From Qipengyuania aestuarii (GTDB lineage Bacteria; Pseudomonadota; Alphaproteobacteria; Sphingomonadales; Sphingomonadaceae): a stretch of 64,000 nt of DNA. Shown here piece after piece: positions 18,818 through 28,537 of this stretch. Numbering within the stretch: the first letter of the stretch is position 1; every line of letters begins with the position of its first letter. The notes beneath the pieces were generated by a model, which saw only the letters and a program-made list of their open reading frames with translations, ran no database searches and was not told where the DNA came from. Where the stretch lies: contig NZ_JAIGNP010000002.1 of NCBI RefSeq assembly GCF_019711535.1, positions 838,318 to 902,317 of the forward strand. Reading direction: 5' to 3'. Both the position numbers and the translations under genes were made by a program.

Positions 18818-21800
18818 TCACACCGGCGCTTTCTTTTGTCTACCCGATTTCCTCACGATCGAAGATAGGCCCTTTGTAAGCTGGAAGAGCCCATTGAGCC
18901 TGCTCTCGGGAGAATTCCAGGCCCGGCTGATGACCAGTTTCATATCCGGCCGCAGTTTGGCAGTTCCCTTCAGCCGATCGACATAGGCGATCAAGCCAGG
19001 ACCATCCGCGAAATCGTCATTGTGGAAGGTCACCAGAGTGCCCGCCGCGCCGACGTCGATCTTGGAAATGTTGGCTTCCATCGCCTGAAGCTTGATCTGG
19101 ATTAGCCGCACGAGATTTTCAGTGGCGGAGGGCAGCGGCCCGAAGCGGTCGATCATCTCGGCGGCCAACGCTTCGATTTCGCCCTGATTCTCCGCATCGT
19201 TCAGGCGGCGATAGAGCGCCATGCGGACTGCGAGATCGGGAACGTAGTCTTCCGGGATCATGATCGGCGCATCGACAGTGATCTGCGGGCTGACGGTTTC
19301 CTTCTTGGCTTCCAAGCCCAGTTCGCCAGCCTTGGCGGCCAGGATCGCGTCTTCCAGCATCGACTGGTAGAGTTCGAAGCCGACCTCCCGGATATGGCCT
19401 GACTGCTCGTCGCCGAGCAGATTGCCGGCGCCGCGAATATCGAGATCGTGGCTGGCAAGCTGGAAACCTGCACCGAGGCTGTCGAGGTCGCCCAGTACCT
19501 TGAGACGCTTCTCTGCAACTTCCGACAGAGCAACGTCTTTCTCGTAAGTGAGATAGGCATAGGCACGCAGTTTGGAGCGCCCCACGCGTCCGCGCAGCTG
19601 ATAAAGCTGGGCGAGGCCGAAGATATCGGCGCGGTGTATGATGATAGTGTTCGCGCTTGGCAAATCCAGGCCGCTTTCCACGATCGTGGTGGCGAGAAGG
19701 ACATCGTATTTGCCCTCGTAGAAAGCGCTCATGCGCTCCTCGATTTCTCCCGCACTCATCTGGCCGTGGGCGGAAACGAATTTCACTTCGGGCACGTTCT
19801 CATGCAACCAGTCGGAAATCTGCTCCATGTCGGAAATGCGCGGCACGACGATGAAGCTCTGACCGCCGCGGTGATGTTCACGAAGCAGCGCTTCGCGCAT
19901 CACCATATCGTCCCACTCCATCACGTAGGTACGTACGGCGAGGCGGTCGACCGGCGGGGTCTGGATGGTGGATAGTTCGCGCAGACCCGTCATCGCCATC
20001 TGCAGAGTGCGGGGGATGGGCGTTGCGGTGAGAGTGAGCATGTGCACGTCGGCCCGAAGCTGCTTGAGCTTCTCCTTGTGCGTCACGCCAAAGCGCTGTT
20101 CCTCGTCCACGATGACAAGACCCAGATCCTTGAACTTGGTCTGTTTAGAGAGGATCGCATGGGTGCCGACGACGATATCGACATCTCCGCTGGCAAGACC
20201 CTCGCGGGTTTCTTTCGTTTCCTTCGCCGACACCAGGCGGGACAGGCGGCCGACCTTCAGCGGAAAGCCGGAGAAACGCTGGCTGAAATTCTCGTAGTGC
20301 TGCCGAGCGAGGAGAGTTGTGGGCGCGACCACGGCGACCTGCTGGCCGTTCATCGCCGCGACGAAAGCGGCGCGCAGGGCGACCTCGGTCTTGCCGAAGC
20401 CCACATCGCCGCAGACCAGTCGGTCCATCGGTTTGCCGCTTTCGAGATCGGACAGGACATCCGAAATCGCGCGGTCCTGATCGTCCGTCTCCTCGTATTG
20501 GAAACGGTCGAGGAACTGGTTGTAGGTAGGCTCGTCCACTTCCAGCACCGGCGCTTTCCTGAGCGCGCGCTGGGCCGCCACCTGCATGAGCTCGCCGGCA
20601 ATTTCCTGGATGCGCTCTTTCAGGCGCGCTCGGCGCTTCTGCCATGCCTCGCCGCCCAGCCGATCGAGCATCACCGCTTCTTCGGAAGAGCCGTAGCGGC
20701 TCAGAACATCGATATTCTCGACCGGAATGAAAAGCTTGTCGCCGCCCTTATATTCGAGCTGGACGCAATCGTGCTTCGACTTGCCGACGCTGACCGGTTC
20801 AAGGCCGAGATACTTGCCGATGCCATGCTCTGTATGGACGATGAGATCGCCGACGGCGAGCGCCTGCAATTCGGCGAGGAAGGCGTCGGCGTCCTTCCGC
20901 TTCTTCTTGCGGCGCACCAGCCGGTCGCCGAGAATGTCCTGCTCGGTGAGCAGCTCCATCTCGTCATTGGCAAAACTGGCTTCCAGCGGCAGCACCATGG
21001 CGGCCGGCTTGCCCTTCGCGGAGAGCCCGAGCGCCTCCTGCCAGCTGTCGGCCAGCTGCACCGGCGCGCCGGCTTCCGAAAGTATCGATGCGATACGCGC
21101 GCGGCTGCCGGTGGAATAGGCCGCCAGCAGCGGTCTCTTGCCGGCCTTGCCCAGCGCTTTCAGGTGATCGGCGAGGATGGGATAGACATTGTCCCCGCGC
21201 GCCCGTTCAGGCGCGAAATCGCGGCCCGAACGGAAGCCGAAATCGATGACCGTGTCACTTTCCGGCTCGTCGAAAGTGGTCGCGCGATGGGCAGGGGCGT
21301 CAGCCAGACCGGATTTGAATTCCTCGTCCGTCAAATACAGCGCGTCGGGTTTGAGCGGACGGTAGCTGCCCTTGGCCTGACCGCTCGCTGCCTTGCGCTG
21401 GCCGTAATAGTCGGCGACGTCCTTGATACGCTCGTCCGCAGCAGCAAGGCTGGCATTATCGATGACCACCACGTCGCCATCGTCGAGATGATCGAACAGC
21501 GTGACAAGCCGGTCTTCGAACAGCGGCAGCCAGTGCTCCATCCCTGCAAGACGGCGTCCTTCGCTGACCGCTTCGTAGAGCGGATCCTGCGTCGCATTCG
21601 CGCCGAACATCTCGCGATACCGACTGCGAAAACGCTTGATGCTGTCCTCGTCTAGAAGAGCTTCGCTGGCCGGCAGGAGCAGATGATTGTCGAGCCGTCC
21701 GGTGCTCATCTGGGTATTCGGATCGAAGCTGCGCAGGCTTTCCAGCTCGTCTCCGAAAAAATCGAGCCGCAGCGCCTCGTCGAGACCGCTGGGGAAGACA

Positions 21801-22309
21801 TCCACGATCGAGCCGCGAATGGCGTATTCGCCCTTGTCGATCACCGTATCGGTGCGGCTATACCCCTGCTTCTGCAACAGCAGCGACAAGCTGTCGCGCC
21901 CAATCTCCGTTCTCGGCTTGAATTCGCGCACGCTTTCGCGAATGCGGAAAGGCGTCAGGACGCGCTGGAGCACCGCGTTCGCCGTTGTAACGACCAGCTG
22001 CGCCTTCGCCTTGCCGGTCTGCAGACGATGCAAGGCCGCGAGGCGTTTGGCGCTGACGCTCAGCGCTGGGCTCGCGCGGTCATAGGGCAGCGAATCCCAT
22101 GCCGGGAATTCGATCACCTCGAGCTCGGGCGCAAAGAAATTCGCAGCATCGGCCACGCTTCGCATCGCCGCATCGTCGGGCGCGATGAAGACTGCCCGCC
22201 CTTTTCCGGCGCGCGCAAGATCGGCCATGACGAGCGGCTGCGCGCCGCGCGCGACCTGCGCGAGAGTGAGTTGCTTTTCGGCTTTCAGGATACGGGAGAG
22301 ATCGGGCAT
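18818..22309 (-). CDS. mfd: transcription-repair coupling factor Mfd
   Basis: Mfd removes RNA polymerase stalled at DNA lesions and recruits UvrA. The 1163-residue protein has the UvrB-like N-terminal module (LPYDRASPALSVSAKRL), the RNA polymerase interaction domain (GDLIVHTEHGIGKYLGLEP), and the RecG-like translocase with Walker A GDVGFGKTEVAL near residue 640 and VIVDEEQRFGV, plus motif VI and the C-terminal TRCF domain that masks UvrA binding. The length is usual. It lies just downstream of sdhE on the same strand. Confidence 0.97.
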   Translation of the reverse strand: MPDLSRILKAEKQLTLAQVARGAQPLVMADLARAGKGRAVFIAPDDAAMRSVADAANFFAPELEVIEFPAWDSLPYDRASPALSVSAKRLAALHRLQTGKAKAQLVVTTANAVLQRVLTPFRIRESVREFKPRTEIGRDSLSLLLQKQGYSRTDTVIDKGEYAIRGSIVDVFPSGLDEALRLDFFGDELESLRSFDPNTQMSTGRLDNHLLLPASEALLDEDSIKRFRSRYREMFGANATQDPLYEAVSEGRRLAGMEHWLPLFEDRLVTLFDHLDDGDVVVIDNASLAAADERIKDVADYYGQRKAASGQAKGSYRPLKPDALYLTDEEFKSGLADAPAHRATTFDEPESDTVIDFGFRSGRDFAPERARGDNVYPILADHLKALGKAGKRPLLAAYSTGSRARIASILSEAGAPVQLADSWQEALGLSAKGKPAAMVLPLEASFANDEMELLTEQDILGDRLVRRKKKRKDADAFLAELQALAVGDLIVHTEHGIGKYLGLEPVSVGKSKHDCVQLEYKGGDKLFIPVENIDVLSRYGSSEEAVMLDRLGGEAWQKRRARLKERIQEIAGELMQVAAQRALRKAPVLEVDEPTYNQFLDRFQYEETDDQDRAISDVLSDLESGKPMDRLVCGDVGFGKTEVALRAAFVAAMNGQQVAVVAPTTLLARQHYENFSQRFSGFPLKVGRLSRLVSAKETKETREGLASGDVDIVVGTHAILSKQTKFKDLGLVIVDEEQRFGVTHKEKLKQLRADVHMLTLTATPIPRTLQMAMTGLRELSTIQTPPVDRLAVRTYVMEWDDMVMREALLREHHRGGQSFIVVPRISDMEQISDWLHENVPEVKFVSAHGQMSAGEIEERMSAFYEGKYDVLLATTIVESGLDLPSANTIIIHRADIFGLAQLYQLRGRVGRSKLRAYAYLTYEKDVALSEVAEKRLKVLGDLDSLGAGFQLASHDLDIRGAGNLLGDEQSGHIREVGFELYQSMLEDAILAAKAGELGLEAKKETVSPQITVDAPIMIPEDYVPDLAVRMALYRRLNDAENQGEIEALAAEMIDRFGPLPSATENLVRLIQIKLQAMEANISKIDVGAAGTLVTFHNDDFADGPGLIAYVDRLKGTAKLRPDMKLVISRAWNSPESRLNGLFQLTKGLSSIVRKSGRQKKAPV

Positions 22310-22365
22310 TACAGCGTCAGCGCCGTAAGCCCTGCGCCGTTCCCGTCAATGCGTCTTGTTCTTCC

Positions 22366-22662
22366 TCAGCGAGGAATATCGACGTAATCGAGTTCCTGCA
22401 TCTTCTCGATCAGTTCGCCCTGGAAACGCGGCGGCGTGGCCTGTGTCTTCAATGCCCAGGCCATGATGTCGACATCGTCTTCTTCCAGCAGCGCCTCGAA
22501 CCATGCGAGTTCTTCGGTGCCCCATTCCTTGTGATAACGGTCGAAGAAGCCGCCGATCATATAGTCGGCTTCGCGCGTGCCGCGGTGCCAGCTGCGGAAT
22601 TTGCAACGGGCGAGGCGACCTTCGGGGGTAAGCATTTCAGGCATGAGGGACGGGTAGGGCAC
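22366..22662 (-). CDS. sdhE: SdhE family FAD assembly factor
   Basis: SdhE-type proteins help attach FAD covalently to the succinate dehydrogenase flavoprotein. The translation has the family's RGxxE motif as RGTREAD (residue 27 from the GTG start), followed by FFDRYHKEWGTEELAWFEALLEEDDVDIMAWAL. The start is uncertain: the GTG at 22662 gives 98 residues, and in-frame ATGs at 22644 and 22635 are alternatives. It is upstream of mfd on the same strand and divergent from recG. The sdh genes are not in the window. Confidence 0.85.
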   Translation of the reverse strand: MPYPSLMPEMLTPEGRLARCKFRSWHRGTREADYMIGGFFDRYHKEWGTEELAWFEALLEEDDVDIMAWALKTQATPPRFQGELIEKMQELDYVDIPR

Positions 22663-22699
22663 TCGCCAAACCCGCGCAAGCGGCTATAGGGTCTCGAGC

Positions 22700-24763
22700 A
22701 TGCGGCCCGAAGTCCTCAACCCCCTGTTCGCCGAAGCCGAGACGCTGGATGGCGTCGGCCCGAAACTGAAGAAGCCCCTTGCGCGGCTGGGCCTGCTGCG
22801 GATCAAGGACGTGGCCTATCACCTGCCCGAAAGGTTCGTTTCGCGCCGTGCCGTCGAAGCGGTCGACGATGCCGGAGAGGGCGAAAACATCGTCCTCAAG
22901 CTGACCGTGACCGAGCATCGCGGCAGCCGCAATCCGCGCGCGCCCTACCGTGTTCTGGCGCAGGACAGCGTGGGCAATGTCCTGGCGCTGAGCTATTTCG
23001 GCAGGGCATCCTACACCGCGAAGAAACAGCTGCCCGTTGGCGAAACCCGCTGGGTGGCGGGGAAGCTGGAACGCTATGGCGACATGCTCCAAATTGTCCA
23101 TCCGGATCATGTGGTCGAGGAAGGGGGCGATACGCTACAGCGGCTGTGCGAACCGGTCTACAGATTGTCCGAAGGGCTGACGCAGCCGCGCCTTTCCGGT
23201 CTTGTCGAGCAGGCTTTGTCCAAGGTGCCGACGCTGACCGAGTGGATCGAACCTGCTCAGCTTGCGAAAGCCGACTGGCCCCAATGGCATGCCGCGCTGA
23301 AAGCGGCACACAAGGGCGAGGACAAGTCCGCCCGCGATCGCCTGGCCTATGACGAGCTGCTGGCGAACAGCCTGGCGCTGCTGCTGGTGCGGGCTGACAA
23401 TCGCAGGCGCCGCGGCCAGGCCCTGCAAGGGGACGGGAGCTATCGCGGCAAGCTGGATCTACCATTTCCGCTGACAGGCGCGCAGAAGCGTTCAATCGCC
23501 GAAATCGAAGGCGATATGGCGCAGCAAGCCCCCATGCTTCGCCTGCTTCAGGGCGATGTTGGTGCGGGCAAGACCGTTGTCGCACTGGAAGCGATGCTGA
23601 TTGCGGTGGAGGCAGGGGCGCAGGCCGCACTCCTCGCGCCAACCGAAATCCTCGCCCGCCAGCATTACGAAAGCCTGCGCAGGATGGCCGAACCGACCGG
23701 AGCGCAGGTCGCGCTGTTGACCGGGCGGGACAAGGGCAAAGCGCGCGAGGGCACGCTGATGGGATTGCTCGACGGCAGCATAGACATCGTGGTGGGTACG
23801 CACGCCATATTTCAGGACAAGGTTTCCTATCGCAATCTTGCCATGGTCGTGATCGACGAGCAGCATCGCTTCGGCGTCGGCCAGCGGCTGATGCTGGCGA
23901 GCAAGGGCAAGCGAGCACCTCATGTCCTCGCCATGACCGCAACGCCAATCCCCCGCACGCTGACGCTCGCCCAATATGGCGAGCTCGACGTCAGCAAGCT
24001 GGATGAACTTCCGCCTGGAAGGCAGGCGATCGATACGGTGGTGATGGGGCAGGACCGCATTCCTGTCCTGGTCGAGCGGCTGGCCGCGCAATTTGCCGAG
24101 GGCCGCCAGGCTTTCTGGGTTTGCCCCATGGTCCGAGAGATGGATGGACCCGAAGAGATCGCTGCCGCAGAAGCGCGCTATGCATCCTTGAAAGAGCGGT
24201 TTGGCGACGATGTTGTGATGGTGCACGGCCAGCTCGCACCCGAGCAGAAGGACGCTGCGATGGAGCGGTTCGCGCGCGGCGAGGCGCGGCTGCTTGTGGC
24301 GACCACAGTGATCGAAGTCGGGGTCGACGTGCCCAATGCCACGCTCATGGTAATCGAGCAGGCAGAGCGCTTCGGCCTTGCCCAGCTGCACCAGCTACGG
24401 GGCCGTGTCGGGCGTGGCAGCGAAAAGAGCTTTTGCGTTCTGCTGCATGGCGAAACGCTCTCCGAGACTGCTCAAAAAAGACTGGCGCTGATGCGGGAAA
24501 GCCAGGACGGGTTTCTGCTTGCCGAGGAAGATCTTAAATTGCGGGGCGGCGGTGAACTACTCGGCACGCGCCAGTCGGGTGATACACCCTTTTCTATCGC
24601 CACCTTCGAGCAGATCACGGAGTTGCTGCCCAAAGCGCATGACGATGCCCGGCTTCTTATGGAGCGCGATGGCGGACTGGAAGGCAAGCGCGGCGAGGCG
24701 GCGCGCACGCTGCTCTATCTGTTTGAGCGTGATTTCGGTGTGAAAACCCTGCGTGGGGGCTAG
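22700..24763 (+). CDS. recG: ATP-dependent DNA helicase RecG
   Basis: RecG remodels stalled forks and branched DNA. The 687-residue protein has the N-terminal wedge OB domain (about residues 50-150), a RecA-like helicase core with Walker A GDVGAGKTVVAL near residue 284, a DEQHRFGVGQR box near 386, ATPIPRTL, and motif VI QLRGRVGRG, then the C-terminal TRG helical hook with LLAEEDLKLRGGGELLGTRQSG. Its TAG stop shares a CTAG with the stop of the convergent fructosamine-kinase gene. Confidence 0.96.
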   Translation: MRPEVLNPLFAEAETLDGVGPKLKKPLARLGLLRIKDVAYHLPERFVSRRAVEAVDDAGEGENIVLKLTVTEHRGSRNPRAPYRVLAQDSVGNVLALSYFGRASYTAKKQLPVGETRWVAGKLERYGDMLQIVHPDHVVEEGGDTLQRLCEPVYRLSEGLTQPRLSGLVEQALSKVPTLTEWIEPAQLAKADWPQWHAALKAAHKGEDKSARDRLAYDELLANSLALLLVRADNRRRRGQALQGDGSYRGKLDLPFPLTGAQKRSIAEIEGDMAQQAPMLRLLQGDVGAGKTVVALEAMLIAVEAGAQAALLAPTEILARQHYESLRRMAEPTGAQVALLTGRDKGKAREGTLMGLLDGSIDIVVGTHAIFQDKVSYRNLAMVVIDEQHRFGVGQRLMLASKGKRAPHVLAMTATPIPRTLTLAQYGELDVSKLDELPPGRQAIDTVVMGQDRIPVLVERLAAQFAEGRQAFWVCPMVREMDGPEEIAAAEARYASLKERFGDDVVMVHGQLAPEQKDAAMERFARGEARLLVATTVIEVGVDVPNATLMVIEQAERFGLAQLHQLRGRVGRGSEKSFCVLLHGETLSETAQKRLALMRESQDGFLLAEEDLKLRGGGELLGTRQSGDTPFSIATFEQITELLPKAHDDARLLMERDGGLEGKRGEAARTLLYLFERDFGVKTLRGG

Positions 24764-25569
24764 AAGCCGAGCGCTTCGAGTTCTCTCTCCACAGCGGAAA
24801 GGTAACTGCCCCCGAAAAGGCGGACGTGAAGCAGCCAGGTCCATAGCCGGTAGACCGGCTGGCGATCTTCCCATCCCGCTTCGAAAGCCATCTGCTCGAA
24901 AAACGCCGGTGGCGGATTGTCGAACACTGTCAGCGTGGCGGCATCGACCTCCGCATGGCCGAAATAGGCACACGGATCGATAAGTCCGCTGATATGGCTC
25001 CCGGAAACAAGCACGTTTCCGCCCCACATGTCGCCGTGAAGCAGCGCGGGACGTGGTCTCACCGGAAGCATGTCGCCCAAATTGGATGACAAGGCTTCCA
25101 GCCTCTTGCCTGTTGCCGCATCCAGGTGGGGCGCATGGCACAGCAGGCGGTTATGCGCCCAGAAGGATGGCCAGTCATCCGACCTGTCGTTCGCGACCGT
25201 GACATGCCGAAGCGCGTAATCTTCCGGCCAGCCATAGCTATCGCCCGTTATCCCATGCAGGGAGGTGAGGGCATGGGCTAGCGCTGTCCAGGCTTCACCG
25301 GAGAGCGATCCGTCAGAGGGCAGGCATTCGATGAGTAGAACGTCATCCTCGCAGCCCAGAACTTCGGGAACCGGGGCAGAGCTTTCGCTCATCGCCTGAA
25401 GCATCCGGCCCTCCATATCGACTACGGGACCGTGTTTGGCGACCAGCATTCGGCCGTCTGCCAGGCGAATTTCGCTCGCTCCGGAAATGTCGCCGCCGGG
25501 ATATCGCCGCAGTGCGGTTACCTCGGCGCCGGTAAGGCGATGCACCACCTTGTGGATCGCATCGCTCAC
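24760..25569 (-). CDS. fructosamine kinase family protein
   Basis: The 269-residue protein has the aminoglycoside-phosphotransferase-like kinase fold of the fructosamine/ketosamine-3-kinase family. The catalytic loop reads LLHGDMWGGNVLV and the metal-binding segment LIDPCAYFGHAEVDAA replaces the usual DFG region. Such kinases phosphorylate sugars attached to protein lysines so that the adduct falls off. The GTG start overlaps the ABC1-kinase stop as GTGA. It is the last gene of a minus-strand operon with an ABC1 kinase and a low-molecular-weight phosphatase. Confidence 0.85.
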   Translation of the reverse strand: MSDAIHKVVHRLTGAEVTALRRYPGGDISGASEIRLADGRMLVAKHGPVVDMEGRMLQAMSESSAPVPEVLGCEDDVLLIECLPSDGSLSGEAWTALAHALTSLHGITGDSYGWPEDYALRHVTVANDRSDDWPSFWAHNRLLCHAPHLDAATGKRLEALSSNLGDMLPVRPRPALLHGDMWGGNVLVSGSHISGLIDPCAYFGHAEVDAATLTVFDNPPPAFFEQMAFEAGWEDRQPVYRLWTWLLHVRLFGGSYLSAVERELEALGF

Positions 25570-26900
25570 CGGGCCTTTTCCAATACGCGCTGGACGATCC
25601 CGCGCACGTCCACCCGGGCCTTCAGCCTTGCGCCCAGCAGCGCCGTCCCGCTGACCTTGCGCTGCACGAAAAGCGTTTCTGCAGGAGGGAGGTGCCAGCT
25701 TTCGCGATCGCGGGCGATCGGCATGACCGTTTCGCGGATCTCTGGCACGAAGGCCCGGTCACCGAAGTCCAGCGGCTCGGGCCGGGCCATTTGGGTCACC
25801 GCGATGTCGACCGCTTTCCGCATGGCTTGCGGATGGCGGTCTAGCGCCTTGGGATTGACGAAGCCCGCGTCGATAGCGGCGTCGAGGACCGCTCCGCGAT
25901 CCTCCGCCAATCCTGCTGTCAGCAGGCGTCGATAGTCTTGCGAGATGGTGTCGGATACTTCGCGTGCGGCGCCAAAATCGAGGAGGACGATACGGCCCGT
26001 GGATGCTTGCCAGCGATAATTGGCGAAATTCGGGTCGGTCTGCATCAGTTGGGCTTCGAACAGTTCGCGCGCCACCAGTTCCACGAGATGCGCAAAGACT
26101 TCGTCCCGGATACCCTGTTCGGCATCTGCAAGCGCCTCGATCGGAGAGCCTTCTTCGTAACTCATTGCCAAAATGCGCGGCGTGGTAAGATCAGTGTCGA
26201 GCGCGGGAACGACGAATTGCGGCTGGTCGGCCAGCAACTCTCCGAAACGGGTCATCATCTGCCCCTCGCGCTCGTAATCGGCTTCTTCGTGCAGCTGTTC
26301 TTTCGCCGCCACGAGAAGAGGCGCGATATCCAGTTCGGGAGGGAGCAATCCCGTCAGCTTCAAGAGAGTAGCGACATTGTCGACATCGGAACCGATGCTT
26401 TGCGCAACGCCGGGATATTGGACCTTGATGGCGAGTGTCCGGCCATCAGGCGTCAGGGCGCGATGAACCTGACCGATGGAAGCGGCGGCGATGGGGCGGG
26501 GTTCGAACCGGCGGAACTTGCGTCTCCAGTCCTTGCCCCACTCCTGTTGCAAAACCTTATCCAGCTGGCGCGGGGGCATGAAATCGGCGCGGTCGCGCAA
26601 GCGGGAAAGGATGTCGGAAAGCTCGGGAGGCAGGACGTCCCCGGCGTCCATGGAAATCATCTGGCCCAGTTTCATGGCCGCCCCGCGCAAATGGGCGAGC
26701 CGATCGGTGAGCCGCCGTACGTTACCGGGCGTCAGCAGTAGCTGGTCCATGCTGGGGCGTTCGCCACTCGCCAAGCGGCGCGCCCCTTCGCTCAGCATTC
26801 CGCCTGCAACGCCTCCTGCGAGACGCGTGAAGCCGCCCAGCCGTCCGATACGCGAAGACGGGACCGAACGATGGCGCGAAGGCTTGTCGTCGTTACTCAT
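25566..26900 (-). CDS. ABC1/UbiB-type atypical kinase
   Basis: The 444-residue protein belongs to the ABC1/AarF/UbiB family. It has the family KxGQ motif in MKLGQMISMDAGDVLPPEL near residue 97, the conserved IGQVHRA segment that replaces a glycine-rich loop, LAIKVQYPG, and the catalytic and metal region QTDPNFANYRW with VLLDFGAAREV. Family members support ubiquinone biosynthesis or act on lipids through a protein-kinase-like ATPase. No C-terminal membrane helix is evident, so it may not be the classical UbiB. It follows the phosphatase gene by six bases. Confidence 0.83.
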   Translation of the reverse strand: MSNDDKPSRHRSVPSSRIGRLGGFTRLAGGVAGGMLSEGARRLASGERPSMDQLLLTPGNVRRLTDRLAHLRGAAMKLGQMISMDAGDVLPPELSDILSRLRDRADFMPPRQLDKVLQQEWGKDWRRKFRRFEPRPIAAASIGQVHRALTPDGRTLAIKVQYPGVAQSIGSDVDNVATLLKLTGLLPPELDIAPLLVAAKEQLHEEADYEREGQMMTRFGELLADQPQFVVPALDTDLTTPRILAMSYEEGSPIEALADAEQGIRDEVFAHLVELVARELFEAQLMQTDPNFANYRWQASTGRIVLLDFGAAREVSDTISQDYRRLLTAGLAEDRGAVLDAAIDAGFVNPKALDRHPQAMRKAVDIAVTQMARPEPLDFGDRAFVPEIRETVMPIARDRESWHLPPAETLFVQRKVSGTALLGARLKARVDVRGIVQRVLEKAR

Positions 26901-26906
26901 GCTCGG

Positions 26907-27380
26907 TCAGTTATTCTCATCTATCAGGACCGCTACAAGAGCGTCTGCTCCGGCCTTCACCTCGTTCCACGTTGTGGTGAAGCCTTCCGGGCCACCGTAC
27001 CAGGGGTCGGCGACCTCTCGACCCTGCTGGCCCGGGACAAGGTCGAGCAGCATCGCCACATGAGCCTTGCCATCGCCCGGATCGACCGCGGCAATATTGG
27101 CCATGTTTGACGTGTCCATACCCAGAATATAGTCGAATTCGTGAAAATCGGCGGCCTGCAACTGGCGGCCCCGGTAACCGGAAATGTCGATGTCGTGCTT
27201 ACGCGCTTCGGCGATGCTGCGCGGATCGGGCGCCTCCCCCACGTGATAGTTCGCCGTCCCGGCGCTCTCGACCTCTACATCCAGCCCGGCATCCTGCGCA
27301 GCGGCACGGAAAGCGGCCTCCGCCAACGGTGAACGGCAAATGTTGCCGAGGCAAACGAACAGCACCTTAATTTTGCTCAT
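26907..27380 (-). CDS. low-molecular-weight protein tyrosine phosphatase
   Basis: The 157-residue cytoplasmic enzyme has the P-loop signature CLGNICRSPLAE with nucleophile Cys10 and Arg16, and the general-acid segment DPWYGGPEGF near the C-terminal third. Bacterial members act on phosphotyrosine in surface polysaccharide control or on small phosphoesters. No exopolysaccharide gene or tyrosine kinase is adjacent. It appears to be the first gene of an operon with an ABC1 kinase and a fructosamine-kinase-like gene. Confidence 0.9.
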   Translation of the reverse strand: MSKIKVLFVCLGNICRSPLAEAAFRAAAQDAGLDVEVESAGTANYHVGEAPDPRSIAEARKHDIDISGYRGRQLQAADFHEFDYILGMDTSNMANIAAVDPGDGKAHVAMLLDLVPGQQGREVADPWYGGPEGFTTTWNEVKAGADALVAVLIDENN

Positions 27381-27537
27381 GGGCCGAGCCTAACAGCTTG
27401 GGTCGGGCCGCGCCAAGCGTTTGCCGCCGCAAGGCCGAGAAACCTAGAATGGTTAATTTAGGGTTTTCATAATAGGTGACCGAAAAGTAACCTTACATGA
27501 AACGGATTGTTAAGCGTTTCGGCGTAGGTATGACCCT

Positions 27538-28509
27538 ATGGTTAACTATCATCGCGCCTTCGCCAGCACTCTGGCCCTTTCGGTTTTCCTCGCTGCACCA
27601 GCTGCTTATGCCGCCGGTGTCGAGGCAGGTACTCTCATCGAGAACACTGCCACGGCGACCTACGACGATGGTACGGGGTCCGTCTCGGTCCCGTCGAACA
27701 CCGTCACTCTACGGGTCGACGAAGTACTGGATGTTACCGTCACCTCGCTGAATTCCGGGCCTGTATCCGCGTCCTCGGGCGCGGCGGTGCTGACTTTCGA
27801 AGTTACCAATATCGGCAACGGCCCGGAAGCTTTCCGGCTGACGGCCAATCCCAGCATTTCAGGCAACGACTTCGATACCGATATCGATGACATCGCGGTC
27901 GATACCAACAATAACGGGACCTACGATCCCGGCGTGGATCAGATATTGACCGCGCCCGAAACCACGAAGGTTCTCGCTGCCGGTGAGGCCATCAAGGTCT
28001 TCGTCATCACGAGCATCCCCGGAATGGTCCTCGACGGGCAGAAAAGCACTGTCGATCTGCTGGCCGAAGCCGTCACCGGAACCGGCACGCCGGGCACGGT
28101 TTTCGCCGCGCAGGGCGTCGATGGCGGTGATGCGATCGTCGGCGGTAACGGTGCCGACGACAATGCCACCGGGTCGATCATCATCGGCATCACCAAGGTC
28201 GATCTGGTGAAGTCCGCCACGGTCAGCGATCCCTGGGGCGGCACGAGCGCGGTGCCTGGCGCAGTCGTTTCCTACACAATCACGGCGAATGTCACTGGCC
28301 GCGGAACGGTCAGCGATCTCGTGGTGGCCGACATTTTCCCGGCCGGCACGACCTATACCGCCGGGACGCTGGCGCTTGATGCTGCTGGCCTCACCGATGC
28401 TACCGACGCCGATGCAGGCGAAAGCTCTGCCACCGGGATTTCCGTAAAACTAGGCACGGTCGCGGGCGGCACCAGCCATTCCGTCACTTTCGACGTCACC
28501 ATCGACTGA
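27538..28509 (+). CDS. secreted surface-cluster protein with DUF11-like C-terminus
   Basis: The 323-residue protein starts with a signal peptide (probable cleavage after residue 26). A module beginning AGTLIENTATATYDDGTG runs to about residue 70 and is followed by a beta-rich domain with VLTFEVTNIGNGPE. At residues 122-134 lies DTNNNGTYDPGVD, which looks like a calcium-binding loop. The C-terminal part (from about residue 225) resembles DUF11, with KVDLVKSATVSDP and PGAVVSYTITANV. The layout is paralogous to that of the product of 29097-30146. It opens a five-gene cluster. Its function is unknown; a surface or outer-membrane-associated structural role is my inference. Confidence 0.75.
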   Translation: MVNYHRAFASTLALSVFLAAPAAYAAGVEAGTLIENTATATYDDGTGSVSVPSNTVTLRVDEVLDVTVTSLNSGPVSASSGAAVLTFEVTNIGNGPEAFRLTANPSISGNDFDTDIDDIAVDTNNNGTYDPGVDQILTAPETTKVLAAGEAIKVFVITSIPGMVLDGQKSTVDLLAEAVTGTGTPGTVFAAQGVDGGDAIVGGNGADDNATGSIIIGITKVDLVKSATVSDPWGGTSAVPGAVVSYTITANVTGRGTVSDLVVADIFPAGTTYTAGTLALDAAGLTDATDADAGESSATGISVKLGTVAGGTSHSVTFDVTID

Positions 28510-28537
28510 ACTGATTGATCACATGGAATTCGGAAAA